64,000 nt of DNA, from positions 186,001 through 250,000 of the forward strand of contig NZ_JACCFE010000004.1 of assembly GCF_014256275.1 (NCBI RefSeq), read 5' to 3'. Positions 43,839 through 52,268 of this stretch are shown piece after piece. How positions within the stretch are numbered: the first letter of the stretch is position 1; the number at the start of each line of letters is the position of its first letter. The notes beneath the pieces are model-generated. The model saw only the letters and a list, made by a program, of their open reading frames with translations. It was not told the origin of the DNA and did not search any database. This DNA comes from Rhodococcus sp. 4CII (GTDB lineage Bacteria; Actinomycetota; Actinomycetes; Mycobacteriales; Mycobacteriaceae). Both the position numbers and the translations under genes were made by a program.

Positions 43839-44538
43839 ATGAGCAGGGTCTTGATTGTGCCGACCGACCACCGGACCCTCTCCGACGGGTCGAAGCATGC
43901 GAGCGGGCACCGGTGACAACTGGCACGAGGGACTGGTCGTCCCCGACCAGATCTTCGGAGCGGAGCGGGTCGGCCTCACCATCGCCACCGTCGGCGGCGT
44001 CTTGGCGATCGCTGACGAGGCCGGGTTCACCCGAGATGCGCCGTGGCAACGCAGCCAAGGGTCAGGAGTTCCGCGACTACATCGTGAGCATCCGTGACGA
44101 ACTTGACTGCCCGGCCCGTCTCGAGGACGCCAAACCCGATGACTTCGACGCGATCATGTTGCCTGGCGGGCACGGTGCCATCGCGGACTTGGCCGTCTCC
44201 GAGGCGCTCGGGGCGACCCTGGTGCAGACGCTCGACAGCGGCAAGGTGGCACGAGCCCGCCGGGTTGTTTTCCGCCGCGCGGGAGGACGGCACGTGTGCG
44301 TTCGTAGGCTGTCGCCTCACAGCGTTCACCAACGAGGAGGAGGCTCAAGCTGGGCTCGCGGAGCAGGCGTCCTGGCTACGCGGAGACCCGGCTGTGGGAC
44401 AGCGGCGCCATGGTCGAAGTGAGCAGCGCCTGGGGTCCGCAGGTAATCGTCGACGGCAACCTGGTCACCGGACAGAACCCGGCCTCGAGTGAACCCGTGA
44501 CCCGTTGGCTCCTCAAGATGCTCTCCGCTGAGGCCTGA
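43839..44538 (+). pseudogene. DJ-1/PfpI-family protein, multiply frameshifted
   Basis: Fragments in successive frames spell a PfpI/Hsp31-type protein: MSRVLIVPTDHRTLSDGSKH, then LVVPDQIFGAERVGLTIATVGGVLAIADEAGF, then FRDYIVSIRDELDCPARLEDAKPDDFDAIMLPGGHGAIADLAV, GATLVQTLDSGKV, AREDGTCAFVGCRLTAFTNEEEAQAGL and WGPQVIVDGNLVTGQNPASSEPV to the stop at 44538. At least four frame changes occur, and the nucleophile region (normally ALCHGPA) reads RARRVVF, so the gene is dead or the sequence is poor here. Confidence 0.8.
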
Positions 44539-44769
44539 CCCACCACTCGCTGCCCTGTCCTCGCCGATGTCCGCGCGCTCTCGTGGACGCCCCGTCGATC
44601 GACGGCCCTTCCAGCGTAAACAATGCCCTGAGGTGCTGGGCGCGAGTCAGTCGCGAAGAGTCGCGCGCGGTGTTAGGGGAGACCTTGGCATGGTGAAGTA
44701 ATGATTGAAGTGTCATCGGGTGTATGGCGAGCGTATGAACTCGCGCGCCATGCGGAACGCCGCTGTCGG

Positions 44770-44946
44770 GAACTCTGCCGGCGTCCGCCCCGTCGGCCAG
44801 CCGGTCCACGCCGAGATGCACGATCGGATCGTCGTCGACCACCAGCACCCGCAGCACGCGCGGCTGGGCACACGAGACACCAAAATGGGCCACTGAGGCG
44901 GTGGAATGGGCGGGTACGCCGCCCTAGCCTCGACGGTGCGGGGGCA
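44770..44946 (-). pseudogene. truncated duplicate of the LuxR-type response regulator
   Basis: On the minus strand from 44946 the sequence reads MPPHRRG followed by a stop, then CAQPRVLRVLVVDDDPIVHLGVDRLADGAD, the same N-terminus as the regulator at 43060 (MPPHRRGQSG ... VLRVLVIDDHPIVHLGVERL). Homology stops about 25 residues into the receiver. It sits beside operator 3 just as the intact gene sits beside operator 2, so a promoter plus regulator start was duplicated. Confidence 0.8.
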
Positions 44947-45004
44947 TGTTTTTACGGTAACCGCCGTGGGTTCGGGCCGCTGCGAATCCCCAGTATCGAC
45001 TATC

Positions 45005-45028
45005 GACTACCTCCGATCGGAGGTAGTC
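45005..45028. promoter_or_regulatory. 24-bp palindromic operator 3 of the monooxygenase operon
   Basis: A perfect 24-bp palindrome (core CTACCTCCGATCGGAGGTAG plus GA/TC at the ends), centred 92 bp before the monooxygenase start. TGTGAT at 45044-45049 would be a plausible -10 element, putting the palindrome over the -35 position, as expected for an activator. It is the longest and most symmetric of the three sites. Confidence 0.82.
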
Positions 45029-45107
45029 CACCCCAGGCTGGCGTGTGATGGTGGTCTCAACGCGATGGTGGTCGGCACTGTCGTCGGACTCTAGAGGAGC
45101 GGGGTAG

Positions 45108-46646
45108 ATGACTCCATCGGTCACAACTCAGCACGAAAAGATCAAGTCGTTCGACTGGGAGCCGAGCTACTTTCGTCGTGACGCGCTGTATCCGACCAAG
45201 TACAAGATCCCGCCGAAGACCAAGGACCCGTTCCGCACCCTGGTGCGTGAGTACGTGGGGATGGAGGAGGAGAAGGACGACCGGCAGTACGGTGCGCTCG
45301 AGGATGCGCTGAGCCGGATGAACAACTCCGGGCAGGCCGAGCCCCGCTTCATGGAGATCATGAAGCCGGTACTGGCACTGGTCGACTTCGGTGAGTACGC
45401 CGCGATGAAATGCACCGCCATGCTTGTCGACACGGTGGAGAACCCGGAACTGCGCCAGGGGTATCTCGCGCAGATGATCGACGAGGTGCGCCACACCAAT
45501 CAGGAGGCGTACTTGATGCGGTACTTCGCCAAGCACGCCCCGGACCCGGCCGGGTTCAATTCGGGGTTCCAGATGCGCGCCTTCGACCCGATCGGGCGAC
45601 CGGGTCGGGCGGTGTTCGAAGCGTTCATGAACGACGACCCGATCACCAATTCACTGAATCTGCAGGTTGTCGCGGAGACCGCGTACACCAACCCGCTGTT
45701 CGTGGCGGTGACGGAGGTGGCGGCCGCGAACGGGGATCAGGCAACCCCGTCGGTGTTCCTGTCGATCCAGTCCGACGAGGCGCGGCACATGGCGAACGGC
45801 TACTCGACGCTTGCCGCGGTGCTCAGCGAGCCGGAGAACCTGCCGATGCTCCAGGAGGACTTCGACACTGCGTTCTGGCGTCAGCACACCTTCCTCGACA
45901 ATTTCCAGGGCGCGGTCTACGACTACTTCTCGAAGGTTCGGCTCAAGTCCTACAAGGAGTACTGGGACCAATGGATCTGGGACGACTGGGCCGGTAGCTA
46001 CATCGAGCGGTTGGAGCCGTTCGGCCTGAAGGTTCCGCGCTGGATCCACGATGCGAAGCGGCATGTGGAATGGGGCGGGCATTCGGCGGCTATGGTGTCG
46101 GCGGCGCTGTGGCCGGTGCACGCCTGGCGGTCGGACTACATGGTCGAGGAGGACTTCGCGTTCCTCGAAGACAAGTACCCCGGCTGGGAAGAGCATTTCG
46201 GCGACTTCTGGAAGGCCTACCGGGAGATGGGCGACCCGCGGAAGGGCCACCTCGCGCTCGAACTGTTCCCCGCGATGCCCCCGATCTGTCGGACGTGTCA
46301 GATGCCTGCCGTGATGCCGCGGCCCGATATCAACGAGATCCGGCTGTCGATCGACAAGGCCGGTCAACGGCACGCCTTCTGCTCGGAGGCCTGCCAGCAC
46401 ATCTTCCGGCAGGCCCCGGAGCGGCACAGCGGTATGACCTGGTGGGAGGTCAACGACGGTGTCGAGCTGGCCCGTTACATCGAGGACGCCGGTCTGCTGC
46501 GTTCTGATGGCCGGACCCTGATGGGACAGCCGCACTTGCATACCGAGGAACGCTGGCTGTGGACCATCGAGGACATCCGGCGCACCGGCTTCGTCATCCA
46601 GGACCCGCTCAAGGCGTTGCCGGCCGACGCGTTTAAGGAGATCTGA
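45108..46646 (+). CDS. soluble diiron monooxygenase, hydroxylase alpha subunit
   Basis: This 512-residue protein carries the carboxylate-bridged diiron ligands Glu96 (FGEYAA), Glu126 and His129 (IDEVRH), Glu190 (VVAETAYTNPLFV), Glu224 and His227 (SDEARH). Near residue 395 there is a YHS-type cysteine domain (CRTCQMPAVMPR ... AFCSEACQHIF), as in propane/phenol-type alpha subunits. The order alpha, beta, coupling, reductase and the sequence differ from PrmABCD/MimABCD (group 5). It fits better the small group 6 set of short-chain alkane monooxygenases from Mycobacterium and Pseudonocardia (recollection, not a search). It would hydroxylate a short alkane or similar substrate. Confidence 0.9.
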   Translation: MTPSVTTQHEKIKSFDWEPSYFRRDALYPTKYKIPPKTKDPFRTLVREYVGMEEEKDDRQYGALEDALSRMNNSGQAEPRFMEIMKPVLALVDFGEYAAMKCTAMLVDTVENPELRQGYLAQMIDEVRHTNQEAYLMRYFAKHAPDPAGFNSGFQMRAFDPIGRPGRAVFEAFMNDDPITNSLNLQVVAETAYTNPLFVAVTEVAAANGDQATPSVFLSIQSDEARHMANGYSTLAAVLSEPENLPMLQEDFDTAFWRQHTFLDNFQGAVYDYFSKVRLKSYKEYWDQWIWDDWAGSYIERLEPFGLKVPRWIHDAKRHVEWGGHSAAMVSAALWPVHAWRSDYMVEEDFAFLEDKYPGWEEHFGDFWKAYREMGDPRKGHLALELFPAMPPICRTCQMPAVMPRPDINEIRLSIDKAGQRHAFCSEACQHIFRQAPERHSGMTWWEVNDGVELARYIEDAGLLRSDGRTLMGQPHLHTEERWLWTIEDIRRTGFVIQDPLKALPADAFKEI

Positions 46647-47737
46647 TGAGCACCGAACTGATCTCCGAGGGTGCGGTGTCCGAGACGGTGGGCGAGGGGT
46701 TCTACTCGGCACGCGAGCTGACCTACATCCGACCGCAGAAACGCCGGCTGAGCGAGTACGAGGCGGTCATCTGCAACGCCCAGCCGGACCTCGACCAGTT
46801 CGACTCCGGCGGCTGGTATCTGCTGCGGCCCGATGGTCTCGGCTGTCAGGATGCCCGAACCACCGCACTGGTGCATCCGAACTGGTTCCAGTACCGCGAC
46901 CCGTCCAATCTGTGGCAGCGGCCGTACATCAAGCTGCAAGCCCAGCAGGAACGGTCCATCCAGGGGGCGATCACCTCCGCGAAAGTGAACGGCGCATTCG
47001 GCGACATCGCGCCGGGGTGGCTCGATCTCGTCTCGCGCTACTACGAGGCGTTCGCCTCGTTCCAGTGGGGGATGTTCAAGGCGCATGCGTTCGTCACCCG
47101 GGAGGCGTTGTCGGACACCCTGTCGATGACCTACACCTTCAGCGGGATGGACCGACTTCGTCACCAGCAGGACATCGCGCTCTACAGCCTGGACCTGTAC
47201 GAGCACGCCCCCGGCTACACAGAGGGCGCCGGCGCCGAGGCCTGGCTCAACGATCCGGCGTGTCAGGGCGCGCGGCGTCTGGTGGAGCGGCTGCTCTCGC
47301 TGCAGGACTGGGGCGAAATGGTACTGATGACGAACCTGGTGGTGGAGCCGCTGTTCACCGCCCTGATCGGTAGCGAGTTCTTCCGGCGGCTCGCCCCGCT
47401 GCACGGTGACGTGGTCATCCCGGTGATCGAGATGACCGCGGAGGCGGACCGGCTTCGCAACCGCACAGCAACGCAGGAGTTGATCAAGATGCTCACCGCC
47501 GATACCGACCGGACGGGGCGGCCCGTTCCGGCAGCACGCAACCGCGAACTCGTCCAGGGCTGGGTCGACTCCTGGTATCCGGATGCGTTGGCGGCCGTCG
47601 ACGCGTTCCTGCCGGTCTTCGACGCCGCACCGGCCGGGTCCGGCGTCGGCGAACGTGCCCGAGCGCGTGTCGTCAGCTCGACCGCCGACATCCTGGAGCG
47701 GGCCGGTCTGCGGGTTCCCGCGGCGGTGACGTCATGA
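46646..47737 (+). CDS. soluble diiron monooxygenase, hydroxylase beta subunit
   Basis: This 363-residue protein starts at ATG 46646, overlapping the alpha-subunit stop by one base. It has the ferritin-like helical fold of the non-catalytic beta subunit (YIRPQKRRLSEYEAVICNAQPDLDQF, WFQYRDPSNLWQRPYIKLQAQQERSIQ, SFQWGMFKAHAFVTREALSDTLSMTYTFSGMDRLRHQQDIALYSLDLYE) without a full set of iron ligands. It pairs with the alpha subunit to form the hydroxylase. It overlaps the coupling protein by 4 bp. Confidence 0.9.
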   Translation: MSTELISEGAVSETVGEGFYSARELTYIRPQKRRLSEYEAVICNAQPDLDQFDSGGWYLLRPDGLGCQDARTTALVHPNWFQYRDPSNLWQRPYIKLQAQQERSIQGAITSAKVNGAFGDIAPGWLDLVSRYYEAFASFQWGMFKAHAFVTREALSDTLSMTYTFSGMDRLRHQQDIALYSLDLYEHAPGYTEGAGAEAWLNDPACQGARRLVERLLSLQDWGEMVLMTNLVVEPLFTALIGSEFFRRLAPLHGDVVIPVIEMTAEADRLRNRTATQELIKMLTADTDRTGRPVPAARNRELVQGWVDSWYPDALAAVDAFLPVFDAAPAGSGVGERARARVVSSTADILERAGLRVPAAVTS

Positions 47738-48051
47738 GTGGCACGGGGGAGCACGGACGGAGAACGATCGGGCTCGTCCTGATGAAAAGCGAGGAAGCGC
47801 AGGCGACCGTGCACTATGTCGCCGAGGAGTGCCCGCAGATCCGGGTACAGGATCGGGGCACGTTCTTCCTGTTTGAGGCCGAGGGGTCGATCCGCATCCC
47901 GTTGGCGGAGGTCGAGGAATACCTTGGCAAACCGTTGACGATGTCGCGGTTCCTGGTCTGCATGACCAGCTACTACGGGCGGGCACAGGTCGAGGACGAC
48001 GCCTTCATCATCACCTCGGACATGTCCCAACTCGAACCGGCGAAGATCTGA
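47734..48051 (+). CDS. monooxygenase coupling (effector) protein
   Basis: This 105-residue MmoB/DmpM-type regulatory protein: IGLVLMKSEEAQATVHYVAEECPQIRVQDRGTFFLFEAEGSIRIPLAEVEEYLGKPLTMSRFLVCMTSYYGRAQVEDDAFIITSDM. It has no cofactor and binds the hydroxylase to couple electron use to substrate oxidation. The start overlaps the beta stop (ATGA). The reductase begins 5 bp after its stop, so the four genes form one tightly coupled operon. Confidence 0.9.
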   Translation: MSGTGEHGRRTIGLVLMKSEEAQATVHYVAEECPQIRVQDRGTFFLFEAEGSIRIPLAEVEEYLGKPLTMSRFLVCMTSYYGRAQVEDDAFIITSDMSQLEPAKI

Positions 48052-48055
48052 ACCG

Positions 48056-49126
48056 ATGGCTGAGATGGCACGCGTAACACTGGAGCCGACGGGGGAGCAG
48101 TTCTCCGTCGGCGAGGACGAGGACATCCTCACCGCCGCCCTGCACAACGGCATCAACCTGCAATACGGCTGCCGGCACGGGAACTGCTCGTCGTGTAAGC
48201 ACTGGCTGCTCGACGGCGATGTCGACGACTCGGCGGGGTCGGTCTATGCGATCCCGCGAAACGAACGCGAGGACGGGGCGATCCTGCTCTGCTGCGCCTT
48301 CGCCAAGAGCGATCTGGTGATCGAGATCCACCAGCACGAGGGAGTCGAGGCGCTTCCGCCGATGACACCTCCCAGCACGCGGCGGGCCACGGTCCTCGGG
48401 CAGCGCTCCATGACACCGAATCTGGTCGAACTGCGGGTCGAGCTGGATGAGCCGCTGAGCTTTCGGGCCGGTCAGTACGCGGAGTTCACCCTCGACACCG
48501 GGGACCGCCGCTCTTACTCGCTGGTGAACCCGCCGAGTTCGGGACGCGAGCTGACCTTCTGTGTCAAACGTGTGCAGAACGGGGTGTTCAGCGGCGTGCT
48601 CGACCGGATCGGTCCGGGATCGCACCTGCATCTGGAGGCCCCGTTCGGGACGATGTTTCTGCGGGAGACGGGTCGTCCGGTGATCGCGGTCGGGATCGGC
48701 TCCGGGATCGCGCCGCTCCTGTCGATTCTGACCGACGCCGCCGACCAGCAGGTCGACGTCCCGATCCGGTTCTACTACGGGGCCCGCACCACCGGTGACC
48801 TGGTGTATCTCGACGAGCTCGCCGAGCTGACGCGAAGGTTACGCGATTTCCAGTTCATCCCGTGTCTGTCGCAAGGCTCCCCGGACACACTGCCGCGCAA
48901 CGGGCGCGCGGGCCGGGTCACCCGAGCCGTCGCCGAAGACATCCCGGACGCATCACTGTATGACGCGTACCTGTGCGGCGCGCCGGAGATGTGCGATGCC
49001 GTCGGGCGCCTCCTCGAAGCCAAGGGCCTGCCGGAGGCACGCATTCACGCCGACAAATTTTATTCCGCCACCGAATCGGACCCGGTACAGGTATCTGAAC
49101 ACCGACCAAACTGGGCAAGGCGATGA
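48056..49126 (+). CDS. monooxygenase NADH reductase ([2Fe-2S]/FAD)
   Basis: This 356-residue protein has an N-terminal plant-type ferredoxin domain with Cys39, Cys44, Cys47 (YGCRHGNCSSC) and the fourth Cys at 79/80 (ILLCC). The FAD-binding domain carries RSYSLVNPP (RxYS motif), and the NAD domain has GIGSGIAPLLSIL and the C-terminal YDAYLCGAPEMCDAV. It passes electrons from NADH to the diiron hydroxylase. About 230 bp without a gene follow before the aldehyde dehydrogenase. Confidence 0.92.
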   Translation: MAEMARVTLEPTGEQFSVGEDEDILTAALHNGINLQYGCRHGNCSSCKHWLLDGDVDDSAGSVYAIPRNEREDGAILLCCAFAKSDLVIEIHQHEGVEALPPMTPPSTRRATVLGQRSMTPNLVELRVELDEPLSFRAGQYAEFTLDTGDRRSYSLVNPPSSGRELTFCVKRVQNGVFSGVLDRIGPGSHLHLEAPFGTMFLRETGRPVIAVGIGSGIAPLLSILTDAADQQVDVPIRFYYGARTTGDLVYLDELAELTRRLRDFQFIPCLSQGSPDTLPRNGRAGRVTRAVAEDIPDASLYDAYLCGAPEMCDAVGRLLEAKGLPEARIHADKFYSATESDPVQVSEHRPNWARR

Positions 49127-49358
49127 TTCATGAACGCCCTTCACGAAAGGTGTGATCCGCGAGGCAGAAGGGTTCTCCTCGCGGACCCCCGACCGGGAGG
49201 CGGGTACCCGCCGACGATCATCCCCGCGATACACGAACCTGGCCCGCGAGAAGCACTCGGCGGCCAGCTCAACAGCAGGGAATGCGGCTAGGCGTTCGCG
49301 CCCAACCCGACACGCCAAGAATAGGTTTCATACACAAAATTTTCTCCAGGAGTTTGTC

Positions 49359-50858
49359 ATGACAGCTGTAGCAGAACACCCGATCATGCCTGCGGTTCGT
49401 GGGTTCCTGAACGGCAACAAGAAGCTCTTGATCGGTGGCGAGTGGGTCGACGCCGCCTCGGGCAAAACCTTCGCCACCACCGACCCGGCCACCGGGGCGA
49501 CCTTGACCGAGGTGGCCCACGGCCAAGCCGAGGACATCGATCGGGCGGTCCGCGCCGCCCGAAAGGCGTTCGACACTGGACCGTGGCCGGAAATGAAACC
49601 CAACCAACGCGAACGCCTGTTGTGGCGCGTCGGGGACATCCTCAGCGAACGCGCGGCCGAGTTCGGCCAGCTCGAAGCACTCGACAACGGCAAGTCGGTG
49701 GGGATCGCCACCGCTGTCGACGTCGCCTGGTCGGCGGATGTTTTCCGCTATTACGCCGGCTGGGCCACCAAGATCGAAGGCTCCACCATCAATGTCTCCA
49801 TGCCGTTCGCCCCCGGTGGCGAGTTCCACGCCTACACATTGCGCGAGCCGGTCGGGGTGTGCGGACTGATCGTGCCGTGGAACTTCCCGCTGCTGATGGC
49901 CGCCTGGAAACTGGCGCCGGCCCTGGCCGCCGGGAACACCGTCATCCTCAAACCCGCCGAGCAGACCCCGCTCACCGCGCTGCTGCTCGGAGAAGTGTTC
50001 CAAGAAGCCGGGTTCCCGCCGGGTGTGGTCAACATCGTCTCCGGATTCGGTGACGCCGGCGCAGCGTTGTCCGGACACGGGGATGTGGACAAGATCGCGT
50101 TCACCGGTTCGACGGAGGTCGGCAAGAAGATCGTCGACGCGGCCAAAGGCAACCTGAAGAAGGTGTCGCTCGAACTCGGCGGCAAGAGCGCAAATGTGGT
50201 GTTCGCCGACGCCGACTTCGACCTCGCCGTAGAAGGTTCGCTCAACGCGTGGTTGTTCAACCACGGGCAGTGCTGCGTCGCGGGCACACGGCTTTACGTG
50301 CAGGACAACATCTTCGAAGACTTCACCCAAGCGATGGCCGACGCCGCGAGCAAGGTCAAAATCGGTCCCGGAATGGATCCGGCCACCCAGCTAGGACCCC
50401 TGATTTCGCAGGAGCAGTTCGACAAGGTCACCGGCTACCTGAGAGACGGGCTGGCCGACGGCGCCAGGGCTCTGACCGGCGGAAAACGGTGGGGCGAGAC
50501 CGGGTACTTCGTCGAGCCGACTGTGTTCGTCGACGTCAAACCGGAGTTCAGCGTGGTCCGCGAAGAAATCTTCGGTCCCGTGGTGGCCGCGTTGCCGTTC
50601 GATGCGGACAACGGTGTCGTCGCCGCGGCGAACGACTCGATTTACGGGCTCGCCGCCGGCATCTGGACCAAGGACATCTCCAAGGCGCACCGGACTGCGA
50701 AGAAGCTCAAGGCCGGGTCGGTGTGGATCAACCAGTACAACGGTTTCGACACCGCGATGCCGTTCGGCGGCTACAAGCAGTCCGGTTGGGGACGGGAACT
50801 CGGCGGCTCCGCCATCGACCTGTACACGCAGATCAAGTCCGTCAACATCGCCCTCTGA
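49359..50858 (+). CDS. NAD-dependent aldehyde dehydrogenase
   Basis: The start ATG 49359 follows CCAGGAG; longer in-frame upstream sequence lacks homology. The 499-residue class 1/2-type ALDH has VPWNFPLLMAAWKLAPALAAGNTVILKPAEQTPL, GFGDAGAAL, FTGSTEVGKKI, the general base Glu in LELGGKSANVVF, the nucleophile Cys in FNHGQCCVAGTRL and PFGGYKQSGWGREL. In context it oxidises the aldehyde made from the monooxygenase product by the next gene. A separate promoter in 49127-49358 is possible. Confidence 0.92.
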   Translation: MTAVAEHPIMPAVRGFLNGNKKLLIGGEWVDAASGKTFATTDPATGATLTEVAHGQAEDIDRAVRAARKAFDTGPWPEMKPNQRERLLWRVGDILSERAAEFGQLEALDNGKSVGIATAVDVAWSADVFRYYAGWATKIEGSTINVSMPFAPGGEFHAYTLREPVGVCGLIVPWNFPLLMAAWKLAPALAAGNTVILKPAEQTPLTALLLGEVFQEAGFPPGVVNIVSGFGDAGAALSGHGDVDKIAFTGSTEVGKKIVDAAKGNLKKVSLELGGKSANVVFADADFDLAVEGSLNAWLFNHGQCCVAGTRLYVQDNIFEDFTQAMADAASKVKIGPGMDPATQLGPLISQEQFDKVTGYLRDGLADGARALTGGKRWGETGYFVEPTVFVDVKPEFSVVREEIFGPVVAALPFDADNGVVAAANDSIYGLAAGIWTKDISKAHRTAKKLKAGSVWINQYNGFDTAMPFGGYKQSGWGRELGGSAIDLYTQIKSVNIAL

Positions 50859-50884
50859 CAATCTCTTACCGACAAGGAGTTTCA

Positions 50885-51994
50885 ATGAAGACCAAGGCTG
50901 CGGTACTACTCGAGCCGGGAAAGCCATTCGAGATCATGGAACTCGACCTCGACGGTCCCGGCGTCGGCGAAGTGTTGATCAAATACACCGCCGCCGGGTT
51001 GTGCCACTCGGACCTGCATCTGACCGACGGTGACCTGCCGCCGCGCTATCCGATCGTCGGTGGACACGAGGGATCGGGCATCATCGAAGAAGTCGGTCCC
51101 GGTGTCACCAAGGTCAAACCAGGTGATCACGTGGTGTGCAGCTTCATCCCGAACTGCGGAACCTGCCGGTACTGCGCCACCGGTCGCTCCAATCTCTGTG
51201 ACATGGGCGCCAGCATCCTGGAAGGGTGTATGAGCGACGGCAGTTTCCGGTTCCACGGCAACGGTCTGGATTTCGGGGCGATGTGCATGCTCGGCACCTT
51301 CTCCGAACGCGCCACCATCTCCCAGCACTCGGTGGTCAAGATCGACGATTGGTTGCCGCTCGAGACTGCGGTGCTCGTCGGCTGCGGCGTTCCGACCGGC
51401 TGGGGCACCTCGGTTTATGCGGGCGGTGTGCGGCCCGGCGACACGACCGTCATCTACGGCATCGGTGGGCTCGGCATCAACGCCGTCCAGGGTGCGGTGA
51501 GCGCGGGCGCGAAGTATGTCGTCGTGGTCGACCCGGTGGCATTCAAACGTGACACGGCGATGAAGTTCGGTGCCACCCACGCCTTCGCCGACGCGGCCAG
51601 CGCTGCGGAAAAGGTCAAGGAGATCACCTGGGGGCAGGGCGCCGATCAGGCGCTGATCTTGGTCGGCACGGTCGACGAGGACGTGGTCTCGGCGGCGACC
51701 GCGGTGATCGGTAAGGGTGGCACCGTGGTGATCACCGGGCTGGCGGATCCGGCGAAGCTCACCGTGCATGTCTCGGGCCTCGATCTGACCCTCAACGAGA
51801 AGACGATCAAGGGCACCCTGTTCGGCTCGTCGAACCCGCAGTACGACATCGTGCGGCTGCTGCGACTCTACGATGCCGGCAAGCTCAACCTCGACGACCT
51901 GATCACCACCAGATACACCCTCGACCAGGTCAACGAGGGTTATCAGGACCTGCGGGACGGTAAGAACATCCGCGGCGTGATTATCCACGCGTGA
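50885..51994 (+). CDS. zinc alcohol dehydrogenase, NDMA-dependent/Rxyl_3153 type
   Basis: This 369-residue medium-chain dehydrogenase has Cys and His of the catalytic zinc (AGLCHSDLHLTDGD, GGHEGSGIIEEVG), four Cys of the structural zinc (CGTCRYCATGRSNLC) and the nucleotide motif YGIGGLGINAVQGA. TFSERATISQHSVVKID and GCGVPTGWGTSVYAGGVRPGD are typical of the actinobacterial NDMA-type group with tightly bound cofactor. It lies 26 bp after the ALDH and would oxidise the alcohol made by the monooxygenase. Confidence 0.9.
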   Translation: MKTKAAVLLEPGKPFEIMELDLDGPGVGEVLIKYTAAGLCHSDLHLTDGDLPPRYPIVGGHEGSGIIEEVGPGVTKVKPGDHVVCSFIPNCGTCRYCATGRSNLCDMGASILEGCMSDGSFRFHGNGLDFGAMCMLGTFSERATISQHSVVKIDDWLPLETAVLVGCGVPTGWGTSVYAGGVRPGDTTVIYGIGGLGINAVQGAVSAGAKYVVVVDPVAFKRDTAMKFGATHAFADAASAAEKVKEITWGQGADQALILVGTVDEDVVSAATAVIGKGGTVVITGLADPAKLTVHVSGLDLTLNEKTIKGTLFGSSNPQYDIVRLLRLYDAGKLNLDDLITTRYTLDQVNEGYQDLRDGKNIRGVIIHA

Positions 51995-52268
51995 GGTGAT
52001 CGGGACCCGTGGCTGCGCCAACGCGACTCCTCCGCACGCGGCGCAGCCACGGCTGCTTGGTAGTGATTTCAGTCGGTCGGCGCGGTGATACTGCGCCCGG
52101 AGGCCTTGGCGCTCGGGCGTGGTGCGGCGGCGTGGCCGGTAAACAGGTTTGGGGCGCGAGGCCCGAACGCCGTTGGAAGCAGTTGGACGAGTATCGCGAC
52201 CGGGTGTCCTCGGTCGCGGCCCCGTGGTGAAGAACTCACCCGAGAGACAGAAAGAGCGTGCAGCCGAC

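Noticed and set aside
40403..45028. Palindromes considered as CRISPR repeats or IS ends
   Set aside because: Only three copies, 1.9-2.7 kb apart, always in divergent promoters and without spacers or adjacent transposase ends.
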